This document shows, one piece after another, positions 1 to 5,070 of a stretch of 5,120 bases of DNA (position 1 is its first letter; every line of letters starts with the position of its first letter). The notes under the pieces were generated by a model. That model was not told the origin of the DNA, did no database searches, and was given only the letters and a program-made list of their open reading frames with translations. Both the position numbers and the translations under genes were made by a program. The DNA comes from a bacterium (lineage in GTDB: Bacteria > SZUA-182 > SZUA-191): the NCBI GenBank assembly GCA_003230535.1, contig QIEW01000329.1, positions 1-5,120 on the forward strand. The letters are read 5' to 3'.

Positions 1-413
1 CTTCGTGATTATTCAAAATATCTACCTAACACATTATATACACTTCTCCATAAAATACAACTCCTCTACCTCAACTTTTTGAGAAGTTACATAAACAGGT
101 GATAATGGTTTATGCCTAATTGCAATTAAAACGCTTAAAATGGATCAAAATGGCGTTTGGGCAGCATTAAATTTGCCACAAATTTCCCCCTCAAAAAGCC
201 AAGGTTTTGCCCGTGAAAAGACATTAGCTTTTGGAATAGCCAAAGTTTTGCCGGTGTAAAAACCTTAGCTTATATCTGACATTATATTGATGGGCAGTAA
301 TGTGTGGCCTACAGATGTTCCCGCGATCGGTTAGCTACAGAACCTGACCTCGCCTTTTATGTGAATCCCTATCTATTTCCCCTGTGGTGTTTTTGTCATT
401 TTGTGTTAAAATT
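1..413. other. AT-rich gene-free region upstream of recQ
   Basis: No open frame of convincing length or composition was found on either strand. The left part is strongly AT-rich, and positions 117-128 form a 12-bp perfect palindrome (TAATTGCAATTA). Positions 197-273 hold a two-copy direct repeat, listed separately. The only recQ promoter candidate I see is weak: TTGCCG at 249-254, a 17-bp spacer and TATATC at 272-277, each hexamer about four of six to the sigma70 consensus. No RNA gene or terminator was recognised. Confidence 0.6.
197..273. repeat. Two-copy imperfect direct repeat, 41-bp period
   Basis: Copy 1 is 197-232 and copy 2 is 238-273. I count 30 of 36 bases identical, including AGCCAA, GTTTTGCC and TTAGCTT, with a 5-bp spacer. 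The start of copy 1 (AGCCAAGGTTTT) is also an inverted match, 11 of 12, to AAAACCTTAGCT near the end of copy 2, so the whole block could fold as one long hairpin. It lies about 140 bp upstream of recQ. It may be a mobile-repeat remnant or a regulator-binding array; no family is recognised. Confidence 0.65.
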
Positions 414-2615
414 ATGCCTATGCGACTAAACGATCAAGAACCGCTAATATACGAAACTCTGAAAACAGTCTTTGGATTTGGAGCATTTCGCCCGCATCAG
501 GAAAGCATCATTAGCCGTATTTTGAACAAACAGGATGTATTTGCGGTAATGCCTACAGGGGGCGGAAAATCGCTCTGCTATCAACTCCCGACTAAGCTGC
601 TGCCGGGCACCGCGGTGGTGATCAGTCCGCTGATCTCCCTGATGAAAGACCAGGTGGATGCAGCCCAGAGTGTCGGCCTTGCCGCTGTATTTATAAACAG
701 TTCGTTAAGCGCCCATGAAGTGTCCGAGACTTATCGGAAGCTGAGAGCCGGTAAAATCGACCTGCTGTATATCGCCCCTGAACGTTTTGCTATGCCGCAT
801 TTTATTGACACGCTTAAAAACATTACGGTCTCATTCTTTGCCATAGATGAGGCGCATTGTATTTCTGAATGGGGGCATGATTTCCGCCCTGATTATCTGA
901 GCCTGTCTAATATTTCAGAGTCATTTCCTGAAGCGCCGGTGGCAGCCTTTACCGCCACAGCTACCTTAAAGGTTCAGGAAGACATTATTCACAAGATTAG
1001 TCTTCGGTCTCCCTACATAATACGCGCCTCATTTAACCGTCCGAATCTTTTCTATCAGGTAGAGAGAAAAACCGCCGTAAATTTCCAAATACTGGAGTTT
1101 CTCAAGGCTCATCCCGCCGAATCTGGCATTATTTACCGTACCACCCGTAATTCCGTCATGGAGACCGCCGAGTTTCTGGTCTCCCAAGGGATCAGCGCCC
1201 TGCCTTATCATGCGGGACTGAACGCAGATGAGCGAACCAGGAACCAGGAGGCGTTTAATAGGGATGATGTATTGGTAATGGTGGCTACCATCGCCTTCGG
1301 CATGGGGATAGACAAATCTAATGTGCGGTTTGTGATCCATGCCGATCTGCCTAAAAACATTGAGGGTTATTACCAGGAAACAGGCCGGGCGGGACGTGAC
1401 GGGGAACCCAGCGTTTGCATATTGTTTTTCAGTCGGGGGGATATTCCGAAAATCCGTTACTTTATTGACCAGATACCGGACGATAAGGAACGCTCCATCT
1501 CTTTAGGTAAATTGAACCGGATGGTGGGGTTGGCCTCACATAATGTGTGCCGGCGAAGACAGTTACTAAAATTTTTTGATGAGGAGTATCCGGCGGATAA
1601 TTGTAATGCCTGCGATATCTGTTCCGGTGGTACAGAGCAGGTTGATATCACGGTGGATGCCCAAATAATAATGTCGGCCATACAAAGAACCGATCAGCGG
1701 TTTGGGATCGGACATATTATTGATGTGGTAACCGGTGCGGACACCAAGCGCATTCGCCAATGGCTGCATAATCAGATCAAGACTTACGGCGCAGGTAAAC
1801 ACAGGGACAAAAATTACTGGCGCTCTTTGGCGGATGAGCTTCTGTCTCAGGAGGTTATCCGGCAGGATGGTGACCGGTATCCGGTAATAAAGCTGACCGA
1901 CAGGGGTTTGGATATACTTTTCGGCAAAACCCGGCTTACGGCATTGAAAAGAGATGAGGCAAAAGCAGCGTCTTTGGGCAGCCGGGATGAGCGTTACGAT
2001 AAGCTATTGTTTGAAAAATTGCGGGCTATACGAAAAGGACTTGCCGAAGAACAACAGGTTCCACCCTTTGTTATCTTTTCGGATAAGACCTTGCATGAGA
2101 TGTGCCGGTATTATCCCACATCAGCGCCCGAGATGAAAAAAATCAACGGTGTGGGCGAGGTTAAGCTTGAACGATATGCCGCAATCTTCATGACCGAGAT
2201 AAAGAAGTATCTGGATGATCATCCGGATATCTCAACTGACAGCATATCTTCTATTGATCCATACTATACGAGGGGCAACCGGCATAAAAAGAAACCCGGC
2301 CAGACAGTAGAAGAGACTTACTCACTGTTTCAGAAAGGACTATCCATTGAAGACATCGCCAAACAGCGCGGTTTTGCGCCGTCCACTATCATCGGACATC
2401 TTGAGAGGTTAATCAGGGACGGCAGGGATATTAATCCAGACCGTCTTATTGATCCCGTAAAGCGTGAGGAAATCGAAAAACTGTTCCGGGCCAGCAAACA
2501 ATGGAACCTAGGCCCGGTAGTAGAGCAGTCCAACGGCGCCGTAAATTATGATGAGGCACGCCTGGTACGGGCTCTTTTGTTGAATAAAACGGCTTCCGTT
2601 GCGGCTGAGGACTGA
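414..2615 (+). CDS. recQ: ATP-dependent DNA helicase RecQ
   Basis: RecQ is a superfamily 2, 3'-to-5' DNA helicase that unwinds recombination and replication intermediates in the cytoplasm. From the start used here (733 aa) the order is: motif 0 with FRPHQ (about 25-29); Walker A MPTGGGKS (46-53); DEAH (145-148), followed by the aromatic-rich loop SEWGHDFRPDY; FTATAT (179-184); helicase C-terminal domain with FGMGIDK and QETGRAGRDG (321-330); a four-cysteine zinc site (C379, C397, C400, C403); RQC winged helix (about 405-510); HRDC (about 527-603); and a C-terminal helicase-associated HTH (about 630-725). All catalytic motifs are present. It is longer than E. coli RecQ (about 610 aa) because of the last domain. 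Start choice is uncertain: ATG 414, ATG 420 and GTG 384 are all in frame and none has a clear Shine-Dalgarno. The helicase fold begins soon after residue 10, which favours 414 or 420. The gene is convergent with the leftward operon and has no operon partner in view. Confidence 0.97.
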   Translation: MPMRLNDQEPLIYETLKTVFGFGAFRPHQESIISRILNKQDVFAVMPTGGGKSLCYQLPTKLLPGTAVVISPLISLMKDQVDAAQSVGLAAVFINSSLSAHEVSETYRKLRAGKIDLLYIAPERFAMPHFIDTLKNITVSFFAIDEAHCISEWGHDFRPDYLSLSNISESFPEAPVAAFTATATLKVQEDIIHKISLRSPYIIRASFNRPNLFYQVERKTAVNFQILEFLKAHPAESGIIYRTTRNSVMETAEFLVSQGISALPYHAGLNADERTRNQEAFNRDDVLVMVATIAFGMGIDKSNVRFVIHADLPKNIEGYYQETGRAGRDGEPSVCILFFSRGDIPKIRYFIDQIPDDKERSISLGKLNRMVGLASHNVCRRRQLLKFFDEEYPADNCNACDICSGGTEQVDITVDAQIIMSAIQRTDQRFGIGHIIDVVTGADTKRIRQWLHNQIKTYGAGKHRDKNYWRSLADELLSQEVIRQDGDRYPVIKLTDRGLDILFGKTRLTALKRDEAKAASLGSRDERYDKLLFEKLRAIRKGLAEEQQVPPFVIFSDKTLHEMCRYYPTSAPEMKKINGVGEVKLERYAAIFMTEIKKYLDDHPDISTDSISSIDPYYTRGNRHKKKPGQTVEETYSLFQKGLSIEDIAKQRGFAPSTIIGHLERLIRDGRDINPDRLIDPVKREEIEKLFRASKQWNLGPVVEQSNGAVNYDEARLVRALLLNKTASVAAED

Positions 2616-2657
2616 ATATGGCAAATCATCATTTGTGATTCCTTTACCAGTGCTTCA

Positions 2658-2888
2658 TTAGCCATATACCAACACCTTACCCACTTCCCGTAAATTTCTT
2701 TTACCTGCTTTCAACTCCTCCTCTACATCCTCCAGGAATTGAAATGTTCGGCGGTCGTAATATCGCTCCCCGCAGGTTTGGCAAACGGGAATCTTAACCG
2801 GGACATACACAATGTCATTCCCTACGATAACCTCTTCCTTTACTTCCATAATCTCAATTCTATCGCCATGGCAAATGATACATCTCAT
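2658..2888 (-). CDS. YgiT/MqsA-type zinc-finger antitoxin
   Basis: This 76-aa protein has CIIC (C3, C6) and CQTC (C36, C39) separated by a beta-rich stretch, then an acidic and basic helix (LEDVEEELKAG) and a final VLVY strand. That is the layout of YgiT-type zinc-finger antitoxins, equivalent to the N-terminal zinc domain of MqsA. The C-terminal Xre-type HTH of MqsA is absent, so DNA binding cannot be assumed. It is expected to bind and silence the DUF4258 protein encoded immediately upstream. I chose ATG 2888 because GGAGG (2897-2901) lies 8 nt before it; GTG 2891 would add one residue. The start overlaps the toxin stop by one base (TGATG), which implies translational coupling, and the ribosome site lies inside the toxin's last codons. 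Function is inferred from family and gene order. Confidence 0.85.
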   Translation of the reverse strand: MRCIICHGDRIEIMEVKEEVIVGNDIVYVPVKIPVCQTCGERYYDRRTFQFLEDVEEELKAGKRNLREVGKVLVYG

Positions 2889-3223
2889 CACTTTCGCCTC
2901 CTATGATCTATCCAGAAGGATGGATTCGGCTGATACACAGTTACTTTTATACCCAAATCCTGATCTGGATTATAAGCACAGACTACATGTAAAGGCCGCC
3001 CACTTATGGTGGTACCAAAAATCAACATGCTGGGATAAGGAGTATCATCCGGGTAGTTCTCAATAACTTCTCCTGTACGGATCGCCTCATAAACCTCATG
3101 TTCCCTAATCTGCCCAAGCTCCTCATGCTTCATCTCAAACCTGGCATGGTAGGTGTATAACACTGAACCGGACTCAAAGCATCGACGTATAGTTTCAATA
3201 CCGCACTGTCTTTCCTCATCCAT
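2888..3223 (-). CDS. DUF4258 toxin-like protein
   Basis: This 111-aa protein matches the DUF4258 pattern: TYHARFEM (24-31), EVYEAI (43-48), VIENYPDD then PYPSMLIFG (53-70), GRPLHVVCA (75-83) and TVYQPNPSFW (95-104). The family is small, thought to have a RelE/BrnT-like fold, and commonly lies directly before a YgiT-type zinc-finger gene, so an mRNA-interferase-like toxin is the best guess. I cannot assign catalytic residues with certainty; the conserved His of YHAR and the PNP-W end are candidates. The start at 3223 has AGGAGC about 8 nt upstream. Length and C-terminus look complete. The gene begins inside the 3' end of the HEAT gene as it would read without that gene's frameshift, and ends one base into the antitoxin start, giving a tightly coupled three-gene unit. 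Toxicity is inferred, not visible. Confidence 0.86.
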   Translation of the reverse strand: MDEERQCGIETIRRCFESGSVLYTYHARFEMKHEELGQIREHEVYEAIRTGEVIENYPDDTPYPSMLIFGTTISGRPLHVVCAYNPDQDLGIKVTVYQPNPSFWIDHRRRK

Positions 3224-3441
3224 TCTTCCCGCTCCTAATCTTTGCCAGCGCCTCTTCGGCAGCCTGGCTGGACGATGGGGTGTGGATCATTTCGGGCAAG
3301 CTCCTCTAGTGATTTAATTGCCCTGGAGTCACCAATCTCCCCCAAAATCCAAGCCACTTCCCGTCGGGTATCTTCATCCTTACCTTTAAGAGCAGCAACT
3401 AACTTCCCCACATTCGGCTTAAACAAACCTAAAAATCCCAT
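3216..3441 (-). pseudogene. Short HEAT-repeat protein, frameshifted near the C-terminus
   Basis: The frame from ATG 3441 encodes MGFLGLFKPN, then two HEAT (PBS-lyase-like) helices: VAALKG.DEDTRREVAWILGEIGDSRAIKSLEELARNDPHPIV. It then runs out of register and stops at 3235 after 68 aa. In the next frame the expected HEAT ending appears at once: QAAEEALAKIRSGKNG, stop at 3216-3218. One extra base in CAGC (3267-3270, most simply the T at 3269 on the + strand) explains this, because removing it gives IVRQAAEEAL, the normal repeat consensus. The repaired protein would be 74 aa and would overlap the DUF4258 start by several bases. The break may be a real mutation or a sequencing error; no slippery run is present. 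HEAT repeats are protein-binding scaffolds. GGGG about 7 nt before the ATG is a modest ribosome site. The role beside a toxin-antitoxin pair is unknown. Confidence 0.75.
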
Positions 3442-3485
3442 GGTTCATCCCCACTTCTCCATAGCTTACACTTTTTGCTCCTCAT
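3429..3485 (-). CDS. Possible 18-codon leader ORF before the HEAT gene
   Basis: The best ribosome site in this operon, AGGAGG (3492-3497), is 6 nt from an ATG at 3485 that opens an 18-aa frame (MRSKKCKLWRSG...). Its TAG (3429-3431) lies just inside the start of the HEAT gene, in a different frame. It sits about 40 nt below the predicted transcription start. It could be a leader peptide that couples translation into the HEAT gene, or the ribosome site may be left from a former start. The peptide is basic at its N-terminus and resembles nothing I know. Confidence 0.35.
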   Translation of the reverse strand: MRSKKCKLWRSGDEPWDF

Positions 3486-3532
3486 ACAGCACCTCCTATG
3501 TTAGTGCTAAATTGCAAAAGTCCATAACCACA

Positions 3533-3561
3533 TTTATAATACTTATATTTCGCAATATCAA
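3533..3561 (-). promoter_or_regulatory. Sigma70-type promoter of the HEAT/DUF4258/YgiT operon
   Basis: Read leftward, TTGATA (3556-3561) is followed by exactly 17 bp and then TATAAA (3533-3538). Both hexamers are close to consensus, and the predicted start is near 3526, about 30 nt above AGGAGG. The spacer contains an inverted repeat, ATATT-gcga-AATAT (3545-3558), that overlaps the -35 edge. That is a plausible operator for an autoregulating toxin-antitoxin complex. The promoter call rests on pattern and position only. Confidence 0.65.
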
Positions 3562-3581
3562 TTAGTTATGAAGATAAATAA

Positions 3582-3603
3582 CATAGCGAACTCATAGCGA
3601 ACT
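3582..3603. repeat. Exact 11-bp tandem repeat upstream of the operon promoter
   Basis: CATAGCGAACT occurs twice with no gap, at 3582-3592 and 3593-3603. It lies 20 bp above the -35 hexamer at 3556-3561, roughly 56 to 77 bp before the predicted transcription start, where activators commonly bind. The 11-bp period places both copies on the same helix face. It could also be a simple duplication without function. Confidence 0.7.
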
Positions 3604-3651
3604 TACGCAATTAAGCATTAGCTACCCTACCGCCAGGAACTCAAAGCCATT

Positions 3652-3882
3652 TCAGGCAGCTTCCCGGTATTCCAGAAAACCAAAGGTCATCACACTCTTT
3701 TCAACAGCATCCAGTAACGATTCCACTTTCTTAAGGATAGGGGATTCAATAAAGACCTCACCGCATTGAGCACAAACCAGCGCAGGCACATCTCTTACTA
3801 CAATAAGTTTGTCGCGGCCTAACTCATACGGAAGAGTAGTTGTCCCTTTATCCATTCCCCCCCTGCATGACGGGCATTTCAT
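3652..3882 (-). CDS. YgiT/MqsA-type zinc-finger antitoxin, second copy
   Basis: This 76-aa protein has CPSC (C3, C6) and CAQC (C37, C40) around a beta-rich segment, then GEVFIESPILKKVESLLDAV and a terminal FLEYREAA. It is the same zinc-ribbon-plus-helix design as the protein at 2658-2888 but clearly diverged from it, and it also lacks the HTH of MqsA. ATG 3882 is preceded by GGAGG with a good spacing of about 9 nt. The gene directly upstream is a degraded toxin (3884-4036), so this is an orphan antitoxin. It may be a relic, or it may still neutralise related toxins such as the intact DUF4258 protein nearby; that cross-talk is speculative. Expression is probably from the promoter at 4079-4107. 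The coding frame itself shows no damage. Confidence 0.85.
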   Translation of the reverse strand: MKCPSCRGGMDKGTTTLPYELGRDKLIVVRDVPALVCAQCGEVFIESPILKKVESLLDAVEKSVMTFGFLEYREAA

Positions 3883-3883
3883 A

Positions 3884-4036
3884 TCATTCGCCTCCTCTTC
3901 TTAAGGTAAAACCCTCTTCCACTTCTTTTGCCATGATATTTCGCTGGCGCATTCTGAGGGCGGCATGTCGTTTAAATGCCAGGCGGCCTCTTTGTATAAG
4001 ACTGCCGATAAGCTTTGTTTCCCTGGAGATTAGTAA
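3884..4036 (-). pseudogene. Remnant of a DUF4258-type toxin gene
   Basis: Between the stop at 4037-4039 and the TGA at 3884-3886 the frame reads ISRETKLIGSLIQRGRLAF, then KRHAALRMRQRN, IMAKEVEE and GFTLRRGGE. The stretch RGRLAFKRHAALRM...KEVEE lines up with SGSVLYTYHARFEM...EHEVYE of the intact toxin at 2888-3223: the HA, the Met and the EV-E all match. About 55 residues that should follow (the YP, GRPLHVV and PNP-W blocks) are missing. No ATG, GTG or TTG lies ahead of the conserved part. An excellent ribosome site, AGGTGAT (4036-4042), is instead followed 5 nt later by ATC (4028-4030), consistent with ATG mutated to ATC. Its last codons supply the GGAGG of the zinc-finger gene, as in the intact module. 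Homology is judged by eye from a short segment. Confidence 0.5.
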
Positions 4037-4078
4037 TCACCTGCTTTCTATAAACTCTTTGTAATCCCTATGTTTCAC

Positions 4079-4107
4079 ATTATAAATCCATTATCAGGTT
4101 GCGTCAA
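4079..4107 (-). promoter_or_regulatory. Near-consensus sigma70-type promoter of the orphan antitoxin module
   Basis: Read leftward, TTGACG (4102-4107), a 17-bp spacer and TATAAT (4079-4084) match the sigma70 consensus at 10 to 11 of 12 positions. The predicted start near 4072 is about 30 nt above AGGTGAT (4036-4042), the ribosome site of the dead toxin gene. It lies in the gap just after the stop of the PLD-like gene. Its good preservation suggests the antitoxin at 3652-3882 could still be transcribed. Confidence 0.65.
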
Positions 4108-4140
4108 ATGGAATTAAACACGACTATTTCGATAATGCAA

Positions 4141-4575
4141 CTAAACCGGGGCAACCGCCGGCACACTCTCTATTGAAAGGCTGTCTACTAATTCAAGGGC
4201 TATATTCCCACTCACAATCCGCATCATACTTTCTTCGGAAGAACCGAAAGCTAACAGGTTGATGCTTCCATACCACACTGTTTTTTGATCAATAACCGCC
4301 AGCTTCTGATGAATGTGGGATTTAAATATGACTTTTATACCGGCATCCTTCATAGCCCAAACACTTTGTTTAAAAGTTACCTTATGTTTATCCGTAAAAT
4401 CATCGGCTGGCCTTGTAACTACTGTGATTTCAACCTTTCTGTTAAGTGGCTCCTGCAGGATTTGCAGGAGTTCGGATACTCGCTTCTGCCTGATAAATGG
4501 ACTCACGATAAGAATGCTCCGTTTTGCCCACCTGATATCCTGGCTATAAACGCAATGCAGTTCACTTAAGGACAT
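4141..4575 (-). CDS. Single-HKD phospholipase D-like protein (putative nuclease)
   Basis: This 144-aa protein has one complete HKD motif, HQKLAVID then GSIN (H89, K91, D96, G103, S104, N106), preceded by the usual first half of a PLD domain: AKRSILIVSPFI (17-28) and VEITVVTRP (48-56). HKD enzymes use two such motifs; single-motif members such as Nuc dimerise and cleave DNA or phosphodiesters. The length suits a single-domain nuclease. The sequence around VWYGSIN and EESMMRI also resembles PLD domains at the C-terminus of larger helicase-like proteins, so it could be a detached C-terminal domain. The frame continues upstream only to a TGA inside the palindromic element at 4584-4656. AAAGG a few bases before the ATG is a weak ribosome site. 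No partner gene identifies its role. The call of PLD domain is firm; substrate is not known. Confidence 0.82.
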   Translation of the reverse strand: MSLSELHCVYSQDIRWAKRSILIVSPFIRQKRVSELLQILQEPLNRKVEITVVTRPADDFTDKHKVTFKQSVWAMKDAGIKVIFKSHIHQKLAVIDQKTVWYGSINLLAFGSSEESMMRIVSGNIALELVDSLSIESVPAVAPV

Positions 4576-4583
4576 ATGACCTT

Positions 4584-4656
4584 TGTCATTCCTGGCTTGA
4601 CCAGGATATCAGACCGATAAAAAACCTATGGATTCCCGCTTTTCGCGGGATTGACA
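4584..4656. mobile_element. MITE/REP-like palindromic element
   Basis: The element runs from TGTCATTCC (4584-4592) to GGATTGACA (4648-4656), which match as inverted ends at 8 of 9 positions. Inside are two hairpins: TCCTGG-cttga-CCAGGA (4590-4606) and TCCCGC-ttttc-GCGGGA (4634-4650). The motifs, roughly TGTCATTCCcgg...GGATTCCCGC...GCGGGAATGACA, are typical of short interspersed palindromes found in many copies in some bacterial genomes. It has no coding capacity and no clear target-site duplication. It lies directly upstream of the PLD-like gene. The second hairpin is not followed directly by a T-run on either strand, so it is not a convincing terminator. Confidence 0.6.
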
Positions 4657-4694
4657 CAAAATGATTATTCCTAACGTTTACAGGCCAATTTGGC

Positions 4695-5042
4695 TTAAGT
4701 GAACCGTATTGGGGCTAAATGCGTCCCAACCGCTTTGTTGTCAGCGATTTCCACGGACAAGGCGTCTTGTAACGCAGTTTGGGATCGCGGCGGCTTACGC
4801 CAATACCCCGGATGGCTCTTCCGCCACCGCCGCACCCGCCCGACATGATACGGCCCCTTAAAATAGTCCCGGTTGTGTGGTTTTTGCAGCCAGCGGCGCT
4901 GACTATCGGCTTTGCTGGCCTTGCGGCAAGCCGGGCGGCACTCCGGCTTGGAGCAGAATTTCTGCCGGATACCGCTGCGATGGTCGGGTTGGAAATAACT
5001 GTGGCAGTGCTTACACTTACGCTTTCGTGCACCTCTCCTCAT
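4695..5042 (-). CDS. Uncharacterised zinc-knuckle protein, probably C-terminally truncated
   Basis: This basic 115-aa protein has a cysteine cluster (CKHC at 10-13, FCSKPECRPACRK at 29-41), then KASKADSQRRW and the segment KPHNRDYFKGPYHVGRVRRW...HPGYWRKP (54-84). From memory this matches a family of unknown function, common in some Proteobacteria, with a zinc knuckle followed by an N-DYF-GP, V-RV-WR, PGYWR signature. I recall members being longer, with a further C-terminal region after SRQTALQD. Here SQTALQDALS is followed by an unrelated-looking tail (VGTHLAPIRFT), suggesting truncation. The cysteine cluster holds an extra CRPA-like unit from a 12-bp duplication. The high Arg/Lys content and zinc knuckle suggest nucleic-acid binding, but no function is known. 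ATG 5042 has AGGGAGG about 11 nt upstream, inside a hairpin loop. No start, RBS or partner gene farther upstream is visible before the window ends. Confidence 0.65.
   Translation of the reverse strand: MRRGARKRKCKHCHSYFQPDHRSGIRQKFCSKPECRPACRKASKADSQRRWLQKPHNRDYFKGPYHVGRVRRWRKSHPGYWRKPPRSQTALQDALSVEIADNKAVGTHLAPIRFT
4923..4946. repeat. 12-bp tandem duplication inside the zinc-knuckle gene
   Basis: GCGGCAAGCCGG (4923-4934) and GCGGCACTCCGG (4935-4946) are adjacent and identical at 10 of 12 bases. On the coding strand they encode PECR and PACR, so the protein gains four residues and one extra cysteine in the knuckle without a frameshift. Confidence 0.75.
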
Positions 5043-5070
5043 TGGCCTTCAAACCTCCCTTACGGCCAAT
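5040..5070 (-). promoter_or_regulatory. Hairpin enclosing the ribosome site of the zinc-knuckle gene
   Basis: ATTGGCC (5041-5047) and GGCCAAT (5064-5070) form a perfect 7-bp stem with a 16-nt loop. In the leftward mRNA the loop carries AGGGAGG (5054-5060) and the stem ends in the A and T of the start codon. Folding would bring the somewhat distant Shine-Dalgarno closer to the ATG or hide the start, so it could control translation. This is seen by eye only. Confidence 0.45.

Noticed and set aside
117-128. 12-bp perfect palindrome TAATTGCAATTA.
   Set aside because: About one such palindrome is expected by chance in a window this size, and the region is AT-rich.
1-413. CRISPR array suggested by the direct repeats upstream of recQ.
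   Set aside because: There are only two imperfect copies separated by 5 bp, with no spacer-length unique segment and no cas gene.
2616-2667. ATATGGC/GCCATAT inverted repeat between the convergent recQ and antitoxin ends, possible bidirectional terminator.
   Set aside because: Only 7 bp with a 38-nt loop, the inner AATCA/TGATT stem is weak, and there is no T-run on either side. Repeats of this size are expected by chance.
4631-4656. GC-rich hairpin at 4634-4650 as an intrinsic terminator for the zinc-knuckle gene.
   Set aside because: In the leftward direction the T-run starts about 10 nt after the stem, so it is not canonical. The sequence fits a dispersed REP-like repeat better.
4560-4704. 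Perfect 11-bp inverted repeat GTTCACTTAAG (4560-4570) and CTTAAGTGAAC (4694-4704) flanking the palindromic element.
   Set aside because: A few 11-bp matches are expected by chance among all pairs in 5 kb, identity does not extend further, and both arms lie in coding sequence.
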